This document shows, piece by piece, positions 1 to 8,211 of a stretch of DNA of 64,000 bases. Source of the stretch: JBCBWG01 sp036804185 (GTDB lineage Bacteria; Pseudomonadota; Alphaproteobacteria; Rhizobiales; Hyphomicrobiaceae); the NCBI GenBank assembly GCA_050330095.1, contig JBHJOC010000040.1, positions 1 through 64,000 of the forward strand, given 5' to 3'. Position numbers and translations under genes: made by a program. How positions within the stretch are numbered: position 1 is the first letter of the stretch; each line of letters opens with the position of its first letter. Below the pieces are notes generated by a model. It saw only the letters and a program-made list of their open reading frames with translations, had not been told where the DNA came from and searched no databases.

Positions 1-446
1 ATGTGGAACGCCTGCCGGATGGCCATCGGGATGTCCTCGGCGGACATGACGAGGTCGTTGTGCTTGGTGCAGGAGCGGGTGATGCCGACCGTGTCACACT
101 CCTGAAACGCGTCGGAGCCGATCAGGTGCGTCGGCACCTGACCTGTGATGCAGACGACGGGGATCGAATCCATCAACGCATCCGTCAGTCCGGTCACGGC
201 GTTCGTTGCGCCAGGGCCCGACGTCACCAGAACGACGCCGACATTGCCCGTCGAGCGAGCATAGCCTTCCGCTGAGTGTACGGCGCCCCCTTCCTGGCGG
301 ACGAGGATGTGCTTGATCGCCTCCTGCTGGAACAACTCGTCGTAGATGGGCAGAACCGCGCCACCCGGGTAGCCGAAGATGGTGTCGACGCCTTGGTCCG
401 TGAGCGCCTGGACAACAATTTCAGCGCCGGTCATCAAGCGGGCCAT
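1..446 (-). CDS. ilvB: Acetolactate synthase large subunit, N-terminal part (runs off the left edge)
   Basis: The enzyme condenses two pyruvates, or pyruvate and 2-oxobutyrate, in a ThDP-dependent first step of branched-chain amino acid synthesis. About 148 residues are visible from the ATG at 446. They include GYPGGAVLPIYDEL (residues 25-38), the ThDP-activating glutamate E52 in RQEGGAV, and TSGPGATNAVTGLTDAL (75-91), followed by ITGQVPTHLIGSDAFQE, all typical of the N-terminal ThDP-binding domain. The usual family text around the glutamate is HEQGA, so RQEGGA is a mild variant that keeps the glutamate. It lies 97 bp downstream of miaA on the same strand. The C-terminal two thirds and any ilvN partner are outside the window. 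Confidence 0.95.
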   Translation of the reverse strand, partial: MARLMTGAEIVVQALTDQGVDTIFGYPGGAVLPIYDELFQQEAIKHILVRQEGGAVHSAEGYARSTGNVGVVLVTSGPGATNAVTGLTDALMDSIPVVCITGQVPTHLIGSDAFQECDTVGITRSCTKHNDLVMSAEDIPMAIRQAFH

Positions 447-543
447 GGCAGATCTCCGAGTTTGGGCGGCCGCGTAGCGTCGCCGAAGGTGCTCAAGCGG
501 CGGCACTTTCGAGCATCGCCGGCAGATGTCAGGGTGCTGGGCG

Positions 544-1491
544 CTACGCCCGCGACAGCATCGCGTCAACGCGCGTTTTCAAGAGAGACAAAAATTTCGC
601 TCGCTCAGCGCAACTTTCAAAAAAATGAACTCTGTTCCATTCGCTCATATATTTTCGGAACCACGTTTCTTGTCGCTTGATGTATTGTCGGGTCTCGGCT
701 TGTGCCTCGGCGATCATGGACGCCCGACTGATCGACCCGTCGATATACCGCGCGATCGGCCGAACGCCGACTGCCCGCAGCACCATGGCGTCCGGCGGTC
801 GCTCTAGAGCTGCAAGCGCGCGAACCTCTTCGATGGCGCCGGCATCGAGCATGGACAGGAACCGGGCGTCGGCGCGCGCATGCAATGCGCTGCGAGGCCC
901 CGACAGGAGAATCGGGATCGACTGCGAAAGCGTGATCAACGGGCGCCCGGGCGTTCGCTGCCAGTCGGAAATCGAGCGGCCCGTCGCCTCGAGCACTTCG
1001 AGCGCACGGACAACCCTCTGCCGATCGGTGTCAGCGAGGCGAGGCGCTGTTTGCGGATCACGTGCAGCGAGTTCCTGATGCAGGGCTTGTGGGCCGATCT
1101 CATCGGCGCGCGCGCGCCACCTGCGACGCACCGCGTCAGGAACCGGCGGGATTTCTGACAGACCCACGAGGGCGGCCCTGAAGTAGAGGCCGGTGCCGCC
1201 GACGATGATGGGCACGCTCCCGCGTTCGGCAGCCTCTGAGAGAACCGTTGCGAGCTCGCGCACAAAGCGGCCCGCCGAATACGTCTCGGCGCCCTCGACG
1301 TGACCGTAAAGCGCATGAGGTGCGGTCGCGAGATCGGCCGCCGCCGGTCGCGCGGTCAGCACGGCAAGGTCCTTGTAGACCTGCATGCTATCGGCATTGA
1401 CGATCACTCCGCCAATTGCGCGCGCCAGATCCAGCGCGAGCGCCGACTTGCCGGTCGCTGTAGGACCTGCGATCAGGACGGCACGGCTCAT
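544..1491 (-). CDS. miaA: tRNA dimethylallyltransferase
   Basis: MiaA transfers a dimethylallyl group to N6 of A37 in tRNAs that read UNN codons. The 315-residue protein has the usual length. It shows the P-loop GPTATGKS (9-16), the VNADSMQVYKDL segment (31-42) whose aspartate acts on the tRNA, and IIVGGTGLYFRA (95-106). It starts with ATG at 1491 and is divergent from serB, with only 65 bp between the two starts. Downstream on the same strand is ilvB, a neighbourhood known from Hyphomicrobiales (serB, miaA, ilvB). Confidence 0.97.
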   Translation of the reverse strand: MSRAVLIAGPTATGKSALALDLARAIGGVIVNADSMQVYKDLAVLTARPAAADLATAPHALYGHVEGAETYSAGRFVRELATVLSEAAERGSVPIIVGGTGLYFRAALVGLSEIPPVPDAVRRRWRARADEIGPQALHQELAARDPQTAPRLADTDRQRVVRALEVLEATGRSISDWQRTPGRPLITLSQSIPILLSGPRSALHARADARFLSMLDAGAIEEVRALAALERPPDAMVLRAVGVRPIARYIDGSISRASMIAEAQAETRQYIKRQETWFRKYMSEWNRVHFFESCAERAKFLSLLKTRVDAMLSRA

Positions 1492-1556
1492 GCTGCTCGA
1501 TCCTTGGGTCTCAACCGACGTCCCAACACACCATTCCTTCGCTTTCAGGATACCTC

Positions 1557-2486
1557 ATGCAGGCCCGCACCCTTGCGCTACTCGCCCCGAAGGGCCGACC
1601 ACAAATTACCGATGCCGACGTCCATGCGGTGCGGGGAACGCTCCCGACCGACCTCGTGAGCGGACCGATCCAGTGGGCTGATGGGCGCAGGGTTGCGTTC
1701 ATGCCCGTCGCGGTCGGCGAAGACCACGACGAGCTGGCTGAAGCGCTCGGCCAGCTCACAGAACGCCTGACCCTGGACGTGACGCTTGCACCAGACCACT
1801 TCGCTGACAATCCCAATTTCGCTGGTCCGAAACTCCTCGTCGCCGATATGGAATCGACCATCATTGAACAAGAGATGCTGGATGAACTTGCAGGCGAGAT
1901 CGGCCTCAGGGATCGCGTGGCCAAGATCACCGAACGGGCCATGCGCGGGGAGCTTGATTTCGAAGCTGCGATCACGGAGCGCGTTGCACTTCTTGCCGGT
2001 CTCGACGCAGCGGTTCTCGACACGCTCGCGGCCGAGCGGATTTCGACGATGGCGGGGGCGCGCGAGCTCGTTGCGACGATGAAGGCGCGCGGTGCGTATT
2101 GCGCGCTCGTCTCCGGCGGCTTCACGCATTTCACCCGGAAGGTCGCGGCCGAACTCGGCTTCGACGAGCATCGGGCAAATTCGCTCGAGATCGTGAACGG
2201 CAAACTGACGGGCCGCGTCGTGCCACCGATCCTTGGCAAGAACGCAAAGCTTGCAGCCCTGCGCGAGCTCTCGAACTCGAACGGCCTCACGGTGTCGGAA
2301 ACCGTCGCCGTGGGCGACGGCGCCAACGACCTTGCGATGCTCCGTGAAGCCGGACTTGGAGTTGCCTTCCGAGCCAAACCACAGGTGCAGGCGGAAATGC
2401 GGCGCCATCCGCGGGGCGCAGTGGTCACCCATTGCGATTTGACGGCCATACTCTATTTGCAGGGTGCCGCCTCGATCGCGCCGTGA
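1557..2486 (+). CDS. serB: Phosphoserine phosphatase (HAD family)
   Basis: SerB removes phosphate from L-phosphoserine, the last step of serine synthesis. The 309-residue protein has an N-terminal ACT-like regulatory half (about 1-85) and a HAD catalytic half. The latter has LLVADMESTIIEQEMLDEL (from residue 93; D97 is the expected nucleophile), VSGGFTHF (184-191) and GDGAND (253-258). The second acidic residue of the HAD DxD motif is glutamate here (E99) rather than the more common aspartate. The ATG at 1557 follows an AGGA ribosome site at about 1547-1550. It is divergent from miaA. Confidence 0.95.
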   Translation: MQARTLALLAPKGRPQITDADVHAVRGTLPTDLVSGPIQWADGRRVAFMPVAVGEDHDELAEALGQLTERLTLDVTLAPDHFADNPNFAGPKLLVADMESTIIEQEMLDELAGEIGLRDRVAKITERAMRGELDFEAAITERVALLAGLDAAVLDTLAAERISTMAGARELVATMKARGAYCALVSGGFTHFTRKVAAELGFDEHRANSLEIVNGKLTGRVVPPILGKNAKLAALRELSNSNGLTVSETVAVGDGANDLAMLREAGLGVAFRAKPQVQAEMRRHPRGAVVTHCDLTAILYLQGAASIAP

Positions 2487-2571
2487 CCCCATCCGATCTG
2501 CCGATCAGCGCCCTACGGCAGGCTTGAGCGCCAACCAGCCGTGGTACACGCGACATTCTCTAGGAGAACGC

Positions 2572-3552
2572 ATGGAGAGCTGGTTGTGGCTGTTCGCCGG
2601 CCTGGCATTGTTGCTGGCGGGCGGAGAAATCCTCGTGCGGGGCGCGGTTGCGACGGCTCGCAACCTGGGCGTTTCTCCGATCCTGATCGGGATCACACTC
2701 GTCGGCTTTGGAACGTCGGTGCCAGAAATGGTTGCAAGCATTCAGGCGACGTGGGCAGGTATCCCCGGACTTGCGATTGGCAACATCGTTGGCTCAAACA
2801 TTGCCAACATCCTGCTGATCCTTGGTCTGACGGCTGCGATCGCGCCCATTTCCGTCGCAGCTGGAACGCTTGGCCGGGACGGGCTTTCGGTTCTGGCTGC
2901 AACGCTGCTGTTCATGGGACTGTCGCTCACCACTCCCTTGACGGTGCTCGTCGGCTTTCTGCTCCTCGCCCTCCTCGTGCTCTATCTCGTCGCCGTCACG
3001 GTGCACGAAGCGCGCAGCAACGCTCCGGAGTATGAATCGGCCTATGCGCCGGCGAACGGTACCAAACCAGGTGCGGCGCTCCGTATCCTGGGCAGCTTCG
3101 CCTTGACGATCGCCGGCATTGCCGTGGTCGTGACCGGCGGGGACTTCACGGTCGACAGCGCAGTAGAAATCGCACAGACATACAAGATATCCGATGCCGT
3201 CATCGGGCTGACGATCGTCGCCATAGGCACATCGCTGCCTGAGCTAGCGACCTCTCTGATCGCTGCGTTCAGGAACCAGGCTGACGTTGCCGTCGGGAAT
3301 ATTCTCGGCTCGAATATGTTCAACATTCTGGGGATTGGCGGGCTCACTGCTGCGATTGCGCCACTTCCCGTCGCGATCCCGCTACAGATCCAGTCGTTCG
3401 ATATGTACGTCATGCTGGCAGCTACGATCGCGCTGATCGCGTTCCGCTGGCAGTTCGGCCGCGTCGGGCGCCTCGTTGGGTTGATGTGGTTTCTCGCGTA
3501 TTGTGGCTACCTCGGCGTGCTCGCGATGCCGGTGCTGACAGGCGGTGCATGA
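2572..3552 (+). CDS. Calcium/sodium antiporter of the CaCA family (YrbG type)
   Basis: This is an inner-membrane cation exchanger of 326 residues with about ten hydrophobic segments and the internal duplication of the CaCA family. The first repeat has GFGTSVPEMVAS (45-56) and GNIVGSNIANI (70-80). The second has AIGTSLPELATS (218-229) and GNILGSNMFNI (242-252). The paired acidic residues in the PE(M/L) motifs are the known cation ligands. The ATG at 2572 is chosen because TAGGAGAA lies just upstream and because the text before it has no conserved character. It is followed 34 bp later by sufE. The transported ion is inferred from family only. Confidence 0.92.
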   Translation: MESWLWLFAGLALLLAGGEILVRGAVATARNLGVSPILIGITLVGFGTSVPEMVASIQATWAGIPGLAIGNIVGSNIANILLILGLTAAIAPISVAAGTLGRDGLSVLAATLLFMGLSLTTPLTVLVGFLLLALLVLYLVAVTVHEARSNAPEYESAYAPANGTKPGAALRILGSFALTIAGIAVVVTGGDFTVDSAVEIAQTYKISDAVIGLTIVAIGTSLPELATSLIAAFRNQADVAVGNILGSNMFNILGIGGLTAAIAPLPVAIPLQIQSFDMYVMLAATIALIAFRWQFGRVGRLVGLMWFLAYCGYLGVLAMPVLTGGA

Positions 3553-3586
3553 GCGCGGCTGCTCCACGCGTGGGAGAAATAAGACG

Positions 3587-4027
3587 ATGTCGTTCGACGA
3601 AATCAAAGAGAACTTCGGCCTTCTCGAAGATTGGGAAGACCGTTACCGCTACCTGATCGAACTCGGGCGCGAACTTGAGCCGATGCCGCCTGCTCTCAAG
3701 ACCGATGCAACGAAAGTGCGCGGCTGCGCGAGCCAAGTCTGGCTGCACAGTACACGTCAGGCACCGGCGGGCCATGGCTCCGTAAAGCTCGTTTTCAGGG
3801 GAGAGAGTGACGCGCACATTGTGCAAGGCCTGATCGCGGTGCTGCTCGCGCTCCACTCAGGTCATAGCGCCCAGGACATCGCGGCGACGGACACGCTCGC
3901 GCGGTTCGCAGAACTCGGCCTCAAGGAGCATCTTACGCCGCAGCGCTCGAACGGGTTGGCGGCCATGGCAAAACGGATCCACGAGGATGCTATCGCCGCG
4001 CTCGCCGAGGCCCCACCTGTTCAATGA
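3587..4027 (+). CDS. sufE: SufE-family cysteine desulfuration protein
   Basis: SufE accepts persulfide sulfur from a cysteine desulfurase and passes it to the Suf scaffold for Fe-S cluster assembly. The 146-residue protein carries the family signature KVRGCASQVWL with the sulfur-accepting Cys47 and an N-terminal FGLLEDWEDRYRYLIELGREL stretch. ATG 3587 follows GGGAGAA. No suf operon genes are nearby, which is common for stand-alone alphaproteobacterial sufE genes. The stop codon lies inside the first unit of a 15-bp tandem repeat (4016-4120), so the last residues PVQ are encoded by repeat DNA. Confidence 0.94.
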   Translation: MSFDEIKENFGLLEDWEDRYRYLIELGRELEPMPPALKTDATKVRGCASQVWLHSTRQAPAGHGSVKLVFRGESDAHIVQGLIAVLLALHSGHSAQDIAATDTLARFAELGLKEHLTPQRSNGLAAMAKRIHEDAIAALAEAPPVQ

Positions 4028-4120
4028 CCGCCTGTTCAATGCCCACCTGTTCAATGACCGCCTGTTCAATGACCGCCTGTTCAATGACCACCTGTTCAAT
4101 GCCCGGCTATTCAATGATCG
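4016..4120. repeat. Tandem repeat, seven 15-bp units, consensus CCTGTTCAATGACCG
   Basis: Seven head-to-tail units start at 4016, 4031, 4046, 4061, 4076, 4091 and 4106. Three are identical to the consensus, three differ at one or two positions in the last five bases, and the final unit is more diverged. The period is a multiple of three. In the sufE frame the consensus unit reads P-V-Q-stop-P, so the sufE stop codon is repeated in later units. The array lies between the end of sufE and the end of cysQ, which converge. Confidence 0.95.
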
Positions 4121-4181
4121 TGCAAGGCGCGGCCCAACGGACCTCGAGTTTCGCACAAGCCAGCCGCACGGGCCTGCGGCC

Positions 4182-5045
4182 TCATGGCGCCTTCACCTCG
4201 ATATGAGACGCTCCGGCCAGCGCCCGTGCAATAGCGCCAGCGAGTACTGCCGTCTCGGCATCCGTCCACGCGCCGAGTGCGATAAATGGCGGGTTCGCAA
4301 AAGAGCCGTCACTGGCGCTGCCATGGCGGTCACCGTAGCAAAGCAGCGTACGTGACACGTCGATGATGCGGCCGCCAGCCTGCCGCAGGATCGCATCGGC
4401 CGCAGCGGTATCCCATTCCATCGTCCGCCCGAACCTCGGATAGATGTCGGCGGCGCCTTCGGCGAGCCGGCAAATCTTGAGCGATGAGCCGTAGGAGACC
4501 CGCTCCAAGATCGGCAGTTGATCGAGAAACAGTTCCGTTTCGGGTGTTGCATGAGAGCGCGAGGCGACGGCCTTGAGGGCTTCGGGCCTCGCACGAGCCT
4601 TGATGCGGCGCGCGTCACTGATCGCTCCAGCGTCGATCTTGAAGTGCCAGGCAGCGCCGTGCTCCGCACAGTAGCCCTCGGCCAATGCCGGCGCCACGAC
4701 AACACCAGCGATCGGAACACCAGCCTCGATAAGCCCGATGTTGACCGTGAACTCATCCCGGCCGGCGACGAACTCGCGCGTGCCGTCGAGCGGATCGACC
4801 AGGAAGAAGCGCTCGCCAACGGTGTGGGGCCGCCCTTCGCGTCCCACGCGTTCTTCCGCAATCACCGGCACGTCCGGGAAATGGCGCGAGAGCTGCGCCA
4901 GAACAATCTCTTCCGCGGCCAGGTCTGCCTCGGTTACCGGGCTTCCGTCGGGCTTGCGCGTTGCAGCGCGCGTCGGGTCCCGGTGCGCGAGGATCGCGTC
5001 CGAGGCCGCTAGAGCGGCGCGCAGCAGGACGGAATTGAATTGCAT
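4182..5045 (-). CDS. cysQ: 3'(2'),5'-bisphosphate nucleotidase / inositol monophosphatase-like
   Basis: CysQ hydrolyses 3'-phosphoadenosine 5'-phosphate to AMP and so recycles the by-product of sulfate assimilation. The 287-residue protein has the Mg-dependent phosphatase signatures IAEE (62-65), VDPLDGTREF (83-92) and a late MEWDTAAADAILRQAGG. The DEFTVNIGLIEAGVP stretch favours CysQ over inositol monophosphatase. ATG 5045 is preferred over an upstream in-frame extension that enters the repeat region. It converges with sufE across the 15-bp repeat array. Confidence 0.93.
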   Translation of the reverse strand: MQFNSVLLRAALAASDAILAHRDPTRAATRKPDGSPVTEADLAAEEIVLAQLSRHFPDVPVIAEERVGREGRPHTVGERFFLVDPLDGTREFVAGRDEFTVNIGLIEAGVPIAGVVVAPALAEGYCAEHGAAWHFKIDAGAISDARRIKARARPEALKAVASRSHATPETELFLDQLPILERVSYGSSLKICRLAEGAADIYPRFGRTMEWDTAAADAILRQAGGRIIDVSRTLLCYGDRHGSASDGSFANPPFIALGAWTDAETAVLAGAIARALAGASHIEVKAP

Positions 5046-5388
5046 GGCCTGGCTCGTCCCTAATCTGAAATCTGAACGTACCCTTACTCTCCTACCGCCG
5101 ATCAGACGTCCCTGCACCCTTTGCAACACGCGCCGTCCAGAGACTTCTGATCGAACAGCGGTCCGATATCCAATATGGTGCTCTTACCCTTTAGCTTTCC
5201 GACGTTCGTTTCGGCGCCTGGCAAGATTCACAGACGAACTTCGGAAAGCGGGTCCTCGCGCCTCGTGGCTAGCGTGCGAAGGCCCAACCGATGGGTGCCG
5301 CTGCGGTACTCATCGGCTAAGATGACCTCCGGCGTCGGATGCGACTGGGCTCGAGACGCCGGGCAAACACCTTGCGACGAGGCCCAAG
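5046..5388. other. Divergent intergenic region between cysQ and panB carrying a dispersed repeat
   Basis: No credible gene is seen in these 343 bp. The left half holds repeat copy 1 (about 5094-5254). The remaining 130 bp before panB should contain its promoter, but no confident -35/-10 pair was recognised. Confidence 0.7.
5094..5254 (+). repeat. Dispersed palindromic repeat, copy 1 (modules B then A)
   Basis: Module B (about 5094-5188) has arms CGATCAGACGTCCCTGC and GAGACTTCTGATCGAAC around a short centre, then CCAATATGGTGCTCTTACCC. Module A (about 5190-5254) has AGCTTTCCGACGTTCGTTT on the left and AGACGAACTTCGGAAAGCGG on the right. The same order and spacing recur at 44811-44977. The reverse order is found at 40552-40713. 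Confidence 0.85.
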
Positions 5389-6264
5389 ATGAGCACTCAC
5401 ACGACAGACACGAAGCCGACGCGACGCCTCATGCCGCCCGATATCCGCGCCAGGAAAGGCGGAACGCCGCTCGTCATGGTGACATCGTACCTTGCCCCAA
5501 CCGCGCGCCTTGCCGATGCCAATTGCGATATGCTGCTCGTCGGCGACAGCCTCGGCATGGTGCTCTATGGCGCACCGAGCACCCTCTCTGTCACCCTCGA
5601 CGACATGATCCGCCATGGTCGCGCTGTCGCGGCAGCCTCGACGCGCGCGCTCGTTGTCGTTGACCTGCCCTTCGCGAGTTATGAGGCAAGCCCAGAACGC
5701 GCTTTCGAGAGCGCTTCGCGCGTCCTCGCAGAGACCGGAGCCGGCGCGGTCAAACTGGAGGGCGGCAGCGCGATGGCCTCGACGATTGCCTTCCTGTCGC
5801 GTCGCGGCGTGCCCGTGATGGCGCACGTCGGCTTAACGCCGCAGGCAATCAACACGATCGGTGGCTTCAAGATCCAAGGTCGGGGGGCTGGCGCGGACAC
5901 GATCGCGGCCGATGCGATGGCCGTTGCCGACGCTGGCGCCTTCGCCGTTGTCCTCGAGGCCGTACCGGAGCCGCTTGCGCATAGGATCACCACCGATATC
6001 GCAGTCCCAACGATCGGCATTGGCGCGTCAGCGCAGTGCGACGGCCAAGTTCTTGTGCTTGAGGATCTGATCGGGCTGACCGAACGGACCCCCAAATTCG
6101 TAAAGCGTTACGCCGACGCCGGCAAAGTGATCGGCGATGCGATCGCGGCTTACGCGGCAGAGGTCCGTTCGCGAGCATTCCCTGGCGACGCGCACGTCTA
6201 CAGCGCCGAAAGTCCGACCGGATCAGCCAGCGCAGGCAAGCCTTCGGGTCCGCGCGTTCCATGA
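5389..6264 (+). CDS. panB: 3-methyl-2-oxobutanoate hydroxymethyltransferase (ketopantoate synthesis)
   Basis: PanB adds a one-carbon unit from methylene-tetrahydrofolate to 2-oxoisovalerate, the first committed step of pantothenate and CoA synthesis. The 291-residue sequence is slightly longer than usual because of a polar C-terminal tail. It has VTSYLAPTARLAD (31-43), the metal ligands D53 (VGDSLGMV) and D92 (VDLPFASYE), the KLEGG loop (122-126), the conserved E190 in VLEAVPEP, and PTIGIGA. It overlaps the next gene by the four bases ATGA, so the two are probably translationally coupled. panC is not in the window. Confidence 0.96.
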   Translation: MSTHTTDTKPTRRLMPPDIRARKGGTPLVMVTSYLAPTARLADANCDMLLVGDSLGMVLYGAPSTLSVTLDDMIRHGRAVAAASTRALVVVDLPFASYEASPERAFESASRVLAETGAGAVKLEGGSAMASTIAFLSRRGVPVMAHVGLTPQAINTIGGFKIQGRGAGADTIAADAMAVADAGAFAVVLEAVPEPLAHRITTDIAVPTIGIGASAQCDGQVLVLEDLIGLTERTPKFVKRYADAGKVIGDAIAAYAAEVRSRAFPGDAHVYSAESPTGSASAGKPSGPRVP

Positions 6265-6689
6265 CCGATCGCCCCCAGGAGCAGACCGACGCGGGTCCGA
6301 AAGCGGGCGGTGATCCAAGTCTTGACGGTAGCACCCTGCCGGCAGGCGGCATGGTGAGTTCGCGCGTCGTTGGCACACAAGCACAACACGCTCTGGTCAG
6401 TGCGGGCCTTGCAATCGGAATGCTTGCGATCGACTGGCTGCTCGGCTGGCACCAGTGGTCACTTTTTTGCGTGTTTGCGCTCGCCGTGCTGTGGCTCATC
6501 CACCGTCTCGCAGCCGTGTCGCTCACCCGAGATGAGAGCTGGGCGTTGCAGCGCGCAGAACACATTCACCGGCGCAGTTACGACAGATTGACGATGGAGG
6601 CGATGGCCGAACGCCACGGCGTTTCGCGAAATGGCGCCCGGCGTCGGATGCGAAGTGAAAAGATGTCCAGCCAGAAGGTTGCCAAATAG
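6261..6689 (+). CDS. Uncharacterised small membrane protein coupled to panB
   Basis: The function is not recognised. The 142-residue protein has a polar glycine- and proline-rich N-terminus (1-40), two closely spaced hydrophobic helices (about 44-63 and 66-86), and a basic C-terminal tail (about 100-142) rich in arginine and lysine. The tail holds LTMEAMAERHGVSRNGARRRMR, which looks loosely like a helix-turn-helix but is too short to call. Its ATG overlaps the panB stop as ATGA, which supports real translation and co-expression. A membrane-associated accessory role is conceivable, but nothing in the sequence ties it to CoA metabolism. Confidence 0.7.
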   Translation: MTDRPQEQTDAGPKAGGDPSLDGSTLPAGGMVSSRVVGTQAQHALVSAGLAIGMLAIDWLLGWHQWSLFCVFALAVLWLIHRLAAVSLTRDESWALQRAEHIHRRSYDRLTMEAMAERHGVSRNGARRRMRSEKMSSQKVAK

Positions 6690-6804
6690 AACCTAAGTCG
6701 GCACTTTGCCGCGGGACTGACGCGCCGACCATCGGAATGGTGGCGGGGCGTGGCGGATGGTCATTGCGCCTCCGCTTCTTGATCAACCCGAGGGAGGAAG
6801 GGTC

Positions 6805-7863
6805 ATGTCACTTTTGAAGCGCACGGCAGTCGCCGTGCTTGGCGTCTCACTGGCAGCTGGCGGCAGCGCCGGCCTGTTTGGGAATACGGCGGCACAGGCG
6901 GCTGAGGTCGAAGGACCAGCGCTCACCTGGAACGTCTCGTTGTGGGGCAAACAGCGCGCATTCACAGCTGGCGTCGAAAAGCTGTCTGAACTCGTCAAGG
7001 AGAAGACGGGCGGCAAGTGGAACATCATCGTCCACTACGGTGAGGCGCTGTCGAAGGAACGCGAGAACCTCGACGGGCTGGTGATCGGTGCGTTCGAAGC
7101 GGCGATGTTCTGCAATTTCTACCATCCGCAGAAAAATCCGGCGCTGATGGTGCTGACGATGCCGTTCCTGCCGATGGGTGATTGGGACGACAACCGCAAG
7201 GCGCGCGAGGCTGTCTACGCCCATGCCGACATTCAGAAAGAAATGAAGCAATGGAATGCGATGATCTACACGTCGTCATTCCTGCCGCAGTATGAATTCA
7301 TGGGTAAGGGGACACCGCCGGCGAACCTCGAGGACTGGCGCGGCAAAACGGTACGTGCCGGAGGCGGCTTGGGCCGCGCCATGCAGGCACTCGGCGCGAC
7401 GCCAACGTCTGCGCCAGCGACCGAGGTTTACACGGGCGTCCAGCAGGGCACCATGGACGCGGTGTCATTCCCGATGACGTATAGCCACGTTGCCTACCGC
7501 ATCCACGAAGTCACCGATTGGTACACGACGAACATGTCTCCGGGCACGACCGATTGTCCGCTGGTTTTCGCGATCACGGCCTATGACGCGCTGCCGCCGC
7601 AGTACAAAAAGCTGCTGGATGATGTGAAGGAAGACGTGATCAAGGCTCAGATCGAAGCGTACATCGAGATCGACAAGGTCAATTATCCGATGCTCGAGCA
7701 GAAGCTGAAGCCTGTGACCTACACCGACGAGCAGCTCGCCGCGTTCCGCAAAGTTGGCGGCAAGCCGATCATCGATGCCTGGATCGCCGAGAACCAAGAC
7801 AAGTTCGACGCTCGCGGTCTTGTCGACGCGATCTTCAAGGCGGTTGGCAGCACCTACGAGTAA
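6805..7863 (+). CDS. dctP: TRAP transporter substrate-binding protein, DctP family
   Basis: This is the periplasmic solute receptor of a tripartite ATP-independent transporter. Of 352 residues, the first 32 or so form a signal peptide ending near AAQA. The mature part has the DctP fold markers TMPFLPMGDW (118-127) and GKTVRAGGGLGRAMQALGA (180-198). R184 is at the position of the family arginine that binds a substrate carboxylate. TEVYTGVQQGTMDAVSFP follows. ATG 6805 is chosen because GGGAGGAAGG lies just upstream and the signal peptide starts there. The substrate is unknown; the family mostly takes organic acids. Confidence 0.94.
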   Translation: MSLLKRTAVAVLGVSLAAGGSAGLFGNTAAQAAEVEGPALTWNVSLWGKQRAFTAGVEKLSELVKEKTGGKWNIIVHYGEALSKERENLDGLVIGAFEAAMFCNFYHPQKNPALMVLTMPFLPMGDWDDNRKAREAVYAHADIQKEMKQWNAMIYTSSFLPQYEFMGKGTPPANLEDWRGKTVRAGGGLGRAMQALGATPTSAPATEVYTGVQQGTMDAVSFPMTYSHVAYRIHEVTDWYTTNMSPGTTDCPLVFAITAYDALPPQYKKLLDDVKEDVIKAQIEAYIEIDKVNYPMLEQKLKPVTYTDEQLAAFRKVGGKPIIDAWIAENQDKFDARGLVDAIFKAVGSTYE

Positions 7864-7887
7864 CTCGGCAAGCGCAGCAACTGATAA

Positions 7888-7918
7888 CGCCAACCCACGG
7901 CTTCTTGGTGGGTTGGCG
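7888..7918 (+). terminator. Intercistronic hairpin after dctP
   Basis: An 11-bp perfect stem, CGCCAACCCAC (7888-7898) and GTGGGTTGGCG (7908-7918), encloses a 9-base loop 24 bases after the dctP stop. There is no U-tract after it. In transporter operons such hairpins often stabilise or attenuate the message so that the binding protein exceeds the permease. That role is inferred here. Confidence 0.55.
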
Positions 7919-8211
7919 GAAGTCCTTCGTCCGGTCCCACCTGAACTCAGGCACGCAGGACGCGGGGCCACTGTCCCCCGTGGAACTGGCTACCGATTGT
8001 CCGGCGCACGAGAGCAAGCATGTTCGGCGTGCGCGAACTGCTCCCGAATGCTGAGCACGATGGTGGGCCGATGACTGCGACGGCTGCGCAAGACGGTGGG
8101 GGCTCATCCTCCCAGCGGCGATGGCCGTCGCGATCAATTCAGCCAGTCTCGCCAACCGCCTGGCAGCAAACCCTTGCCTGCCGAGGTGTGATCAATCGGA
8201 GAACCACCCTC
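7919..8211. other. dctP-dctQ spacer without a recognised gene
   Basis: The roughly 350 bp from the dctP stop to the dctQ start hold the hairpin at 7888-7918 and otherwise no convincing coding sequence. An open frame runs into dctQ from ATG 8020, but its first 64 codons have no family character and are probably untranslated or a weak extension. Confidence 0.5.

Noticed and set aside
3987..4206. Pentapeptide-repeat-like frames (LFNDR/HLFND and SLNRR/ALNRW) over the 15-bp array
   Set aside because: Any frame through a 15-bp tandem repeat gives a five-residue repeat. These frames overlap sufE or cysQ ends and have no start signals or family support.
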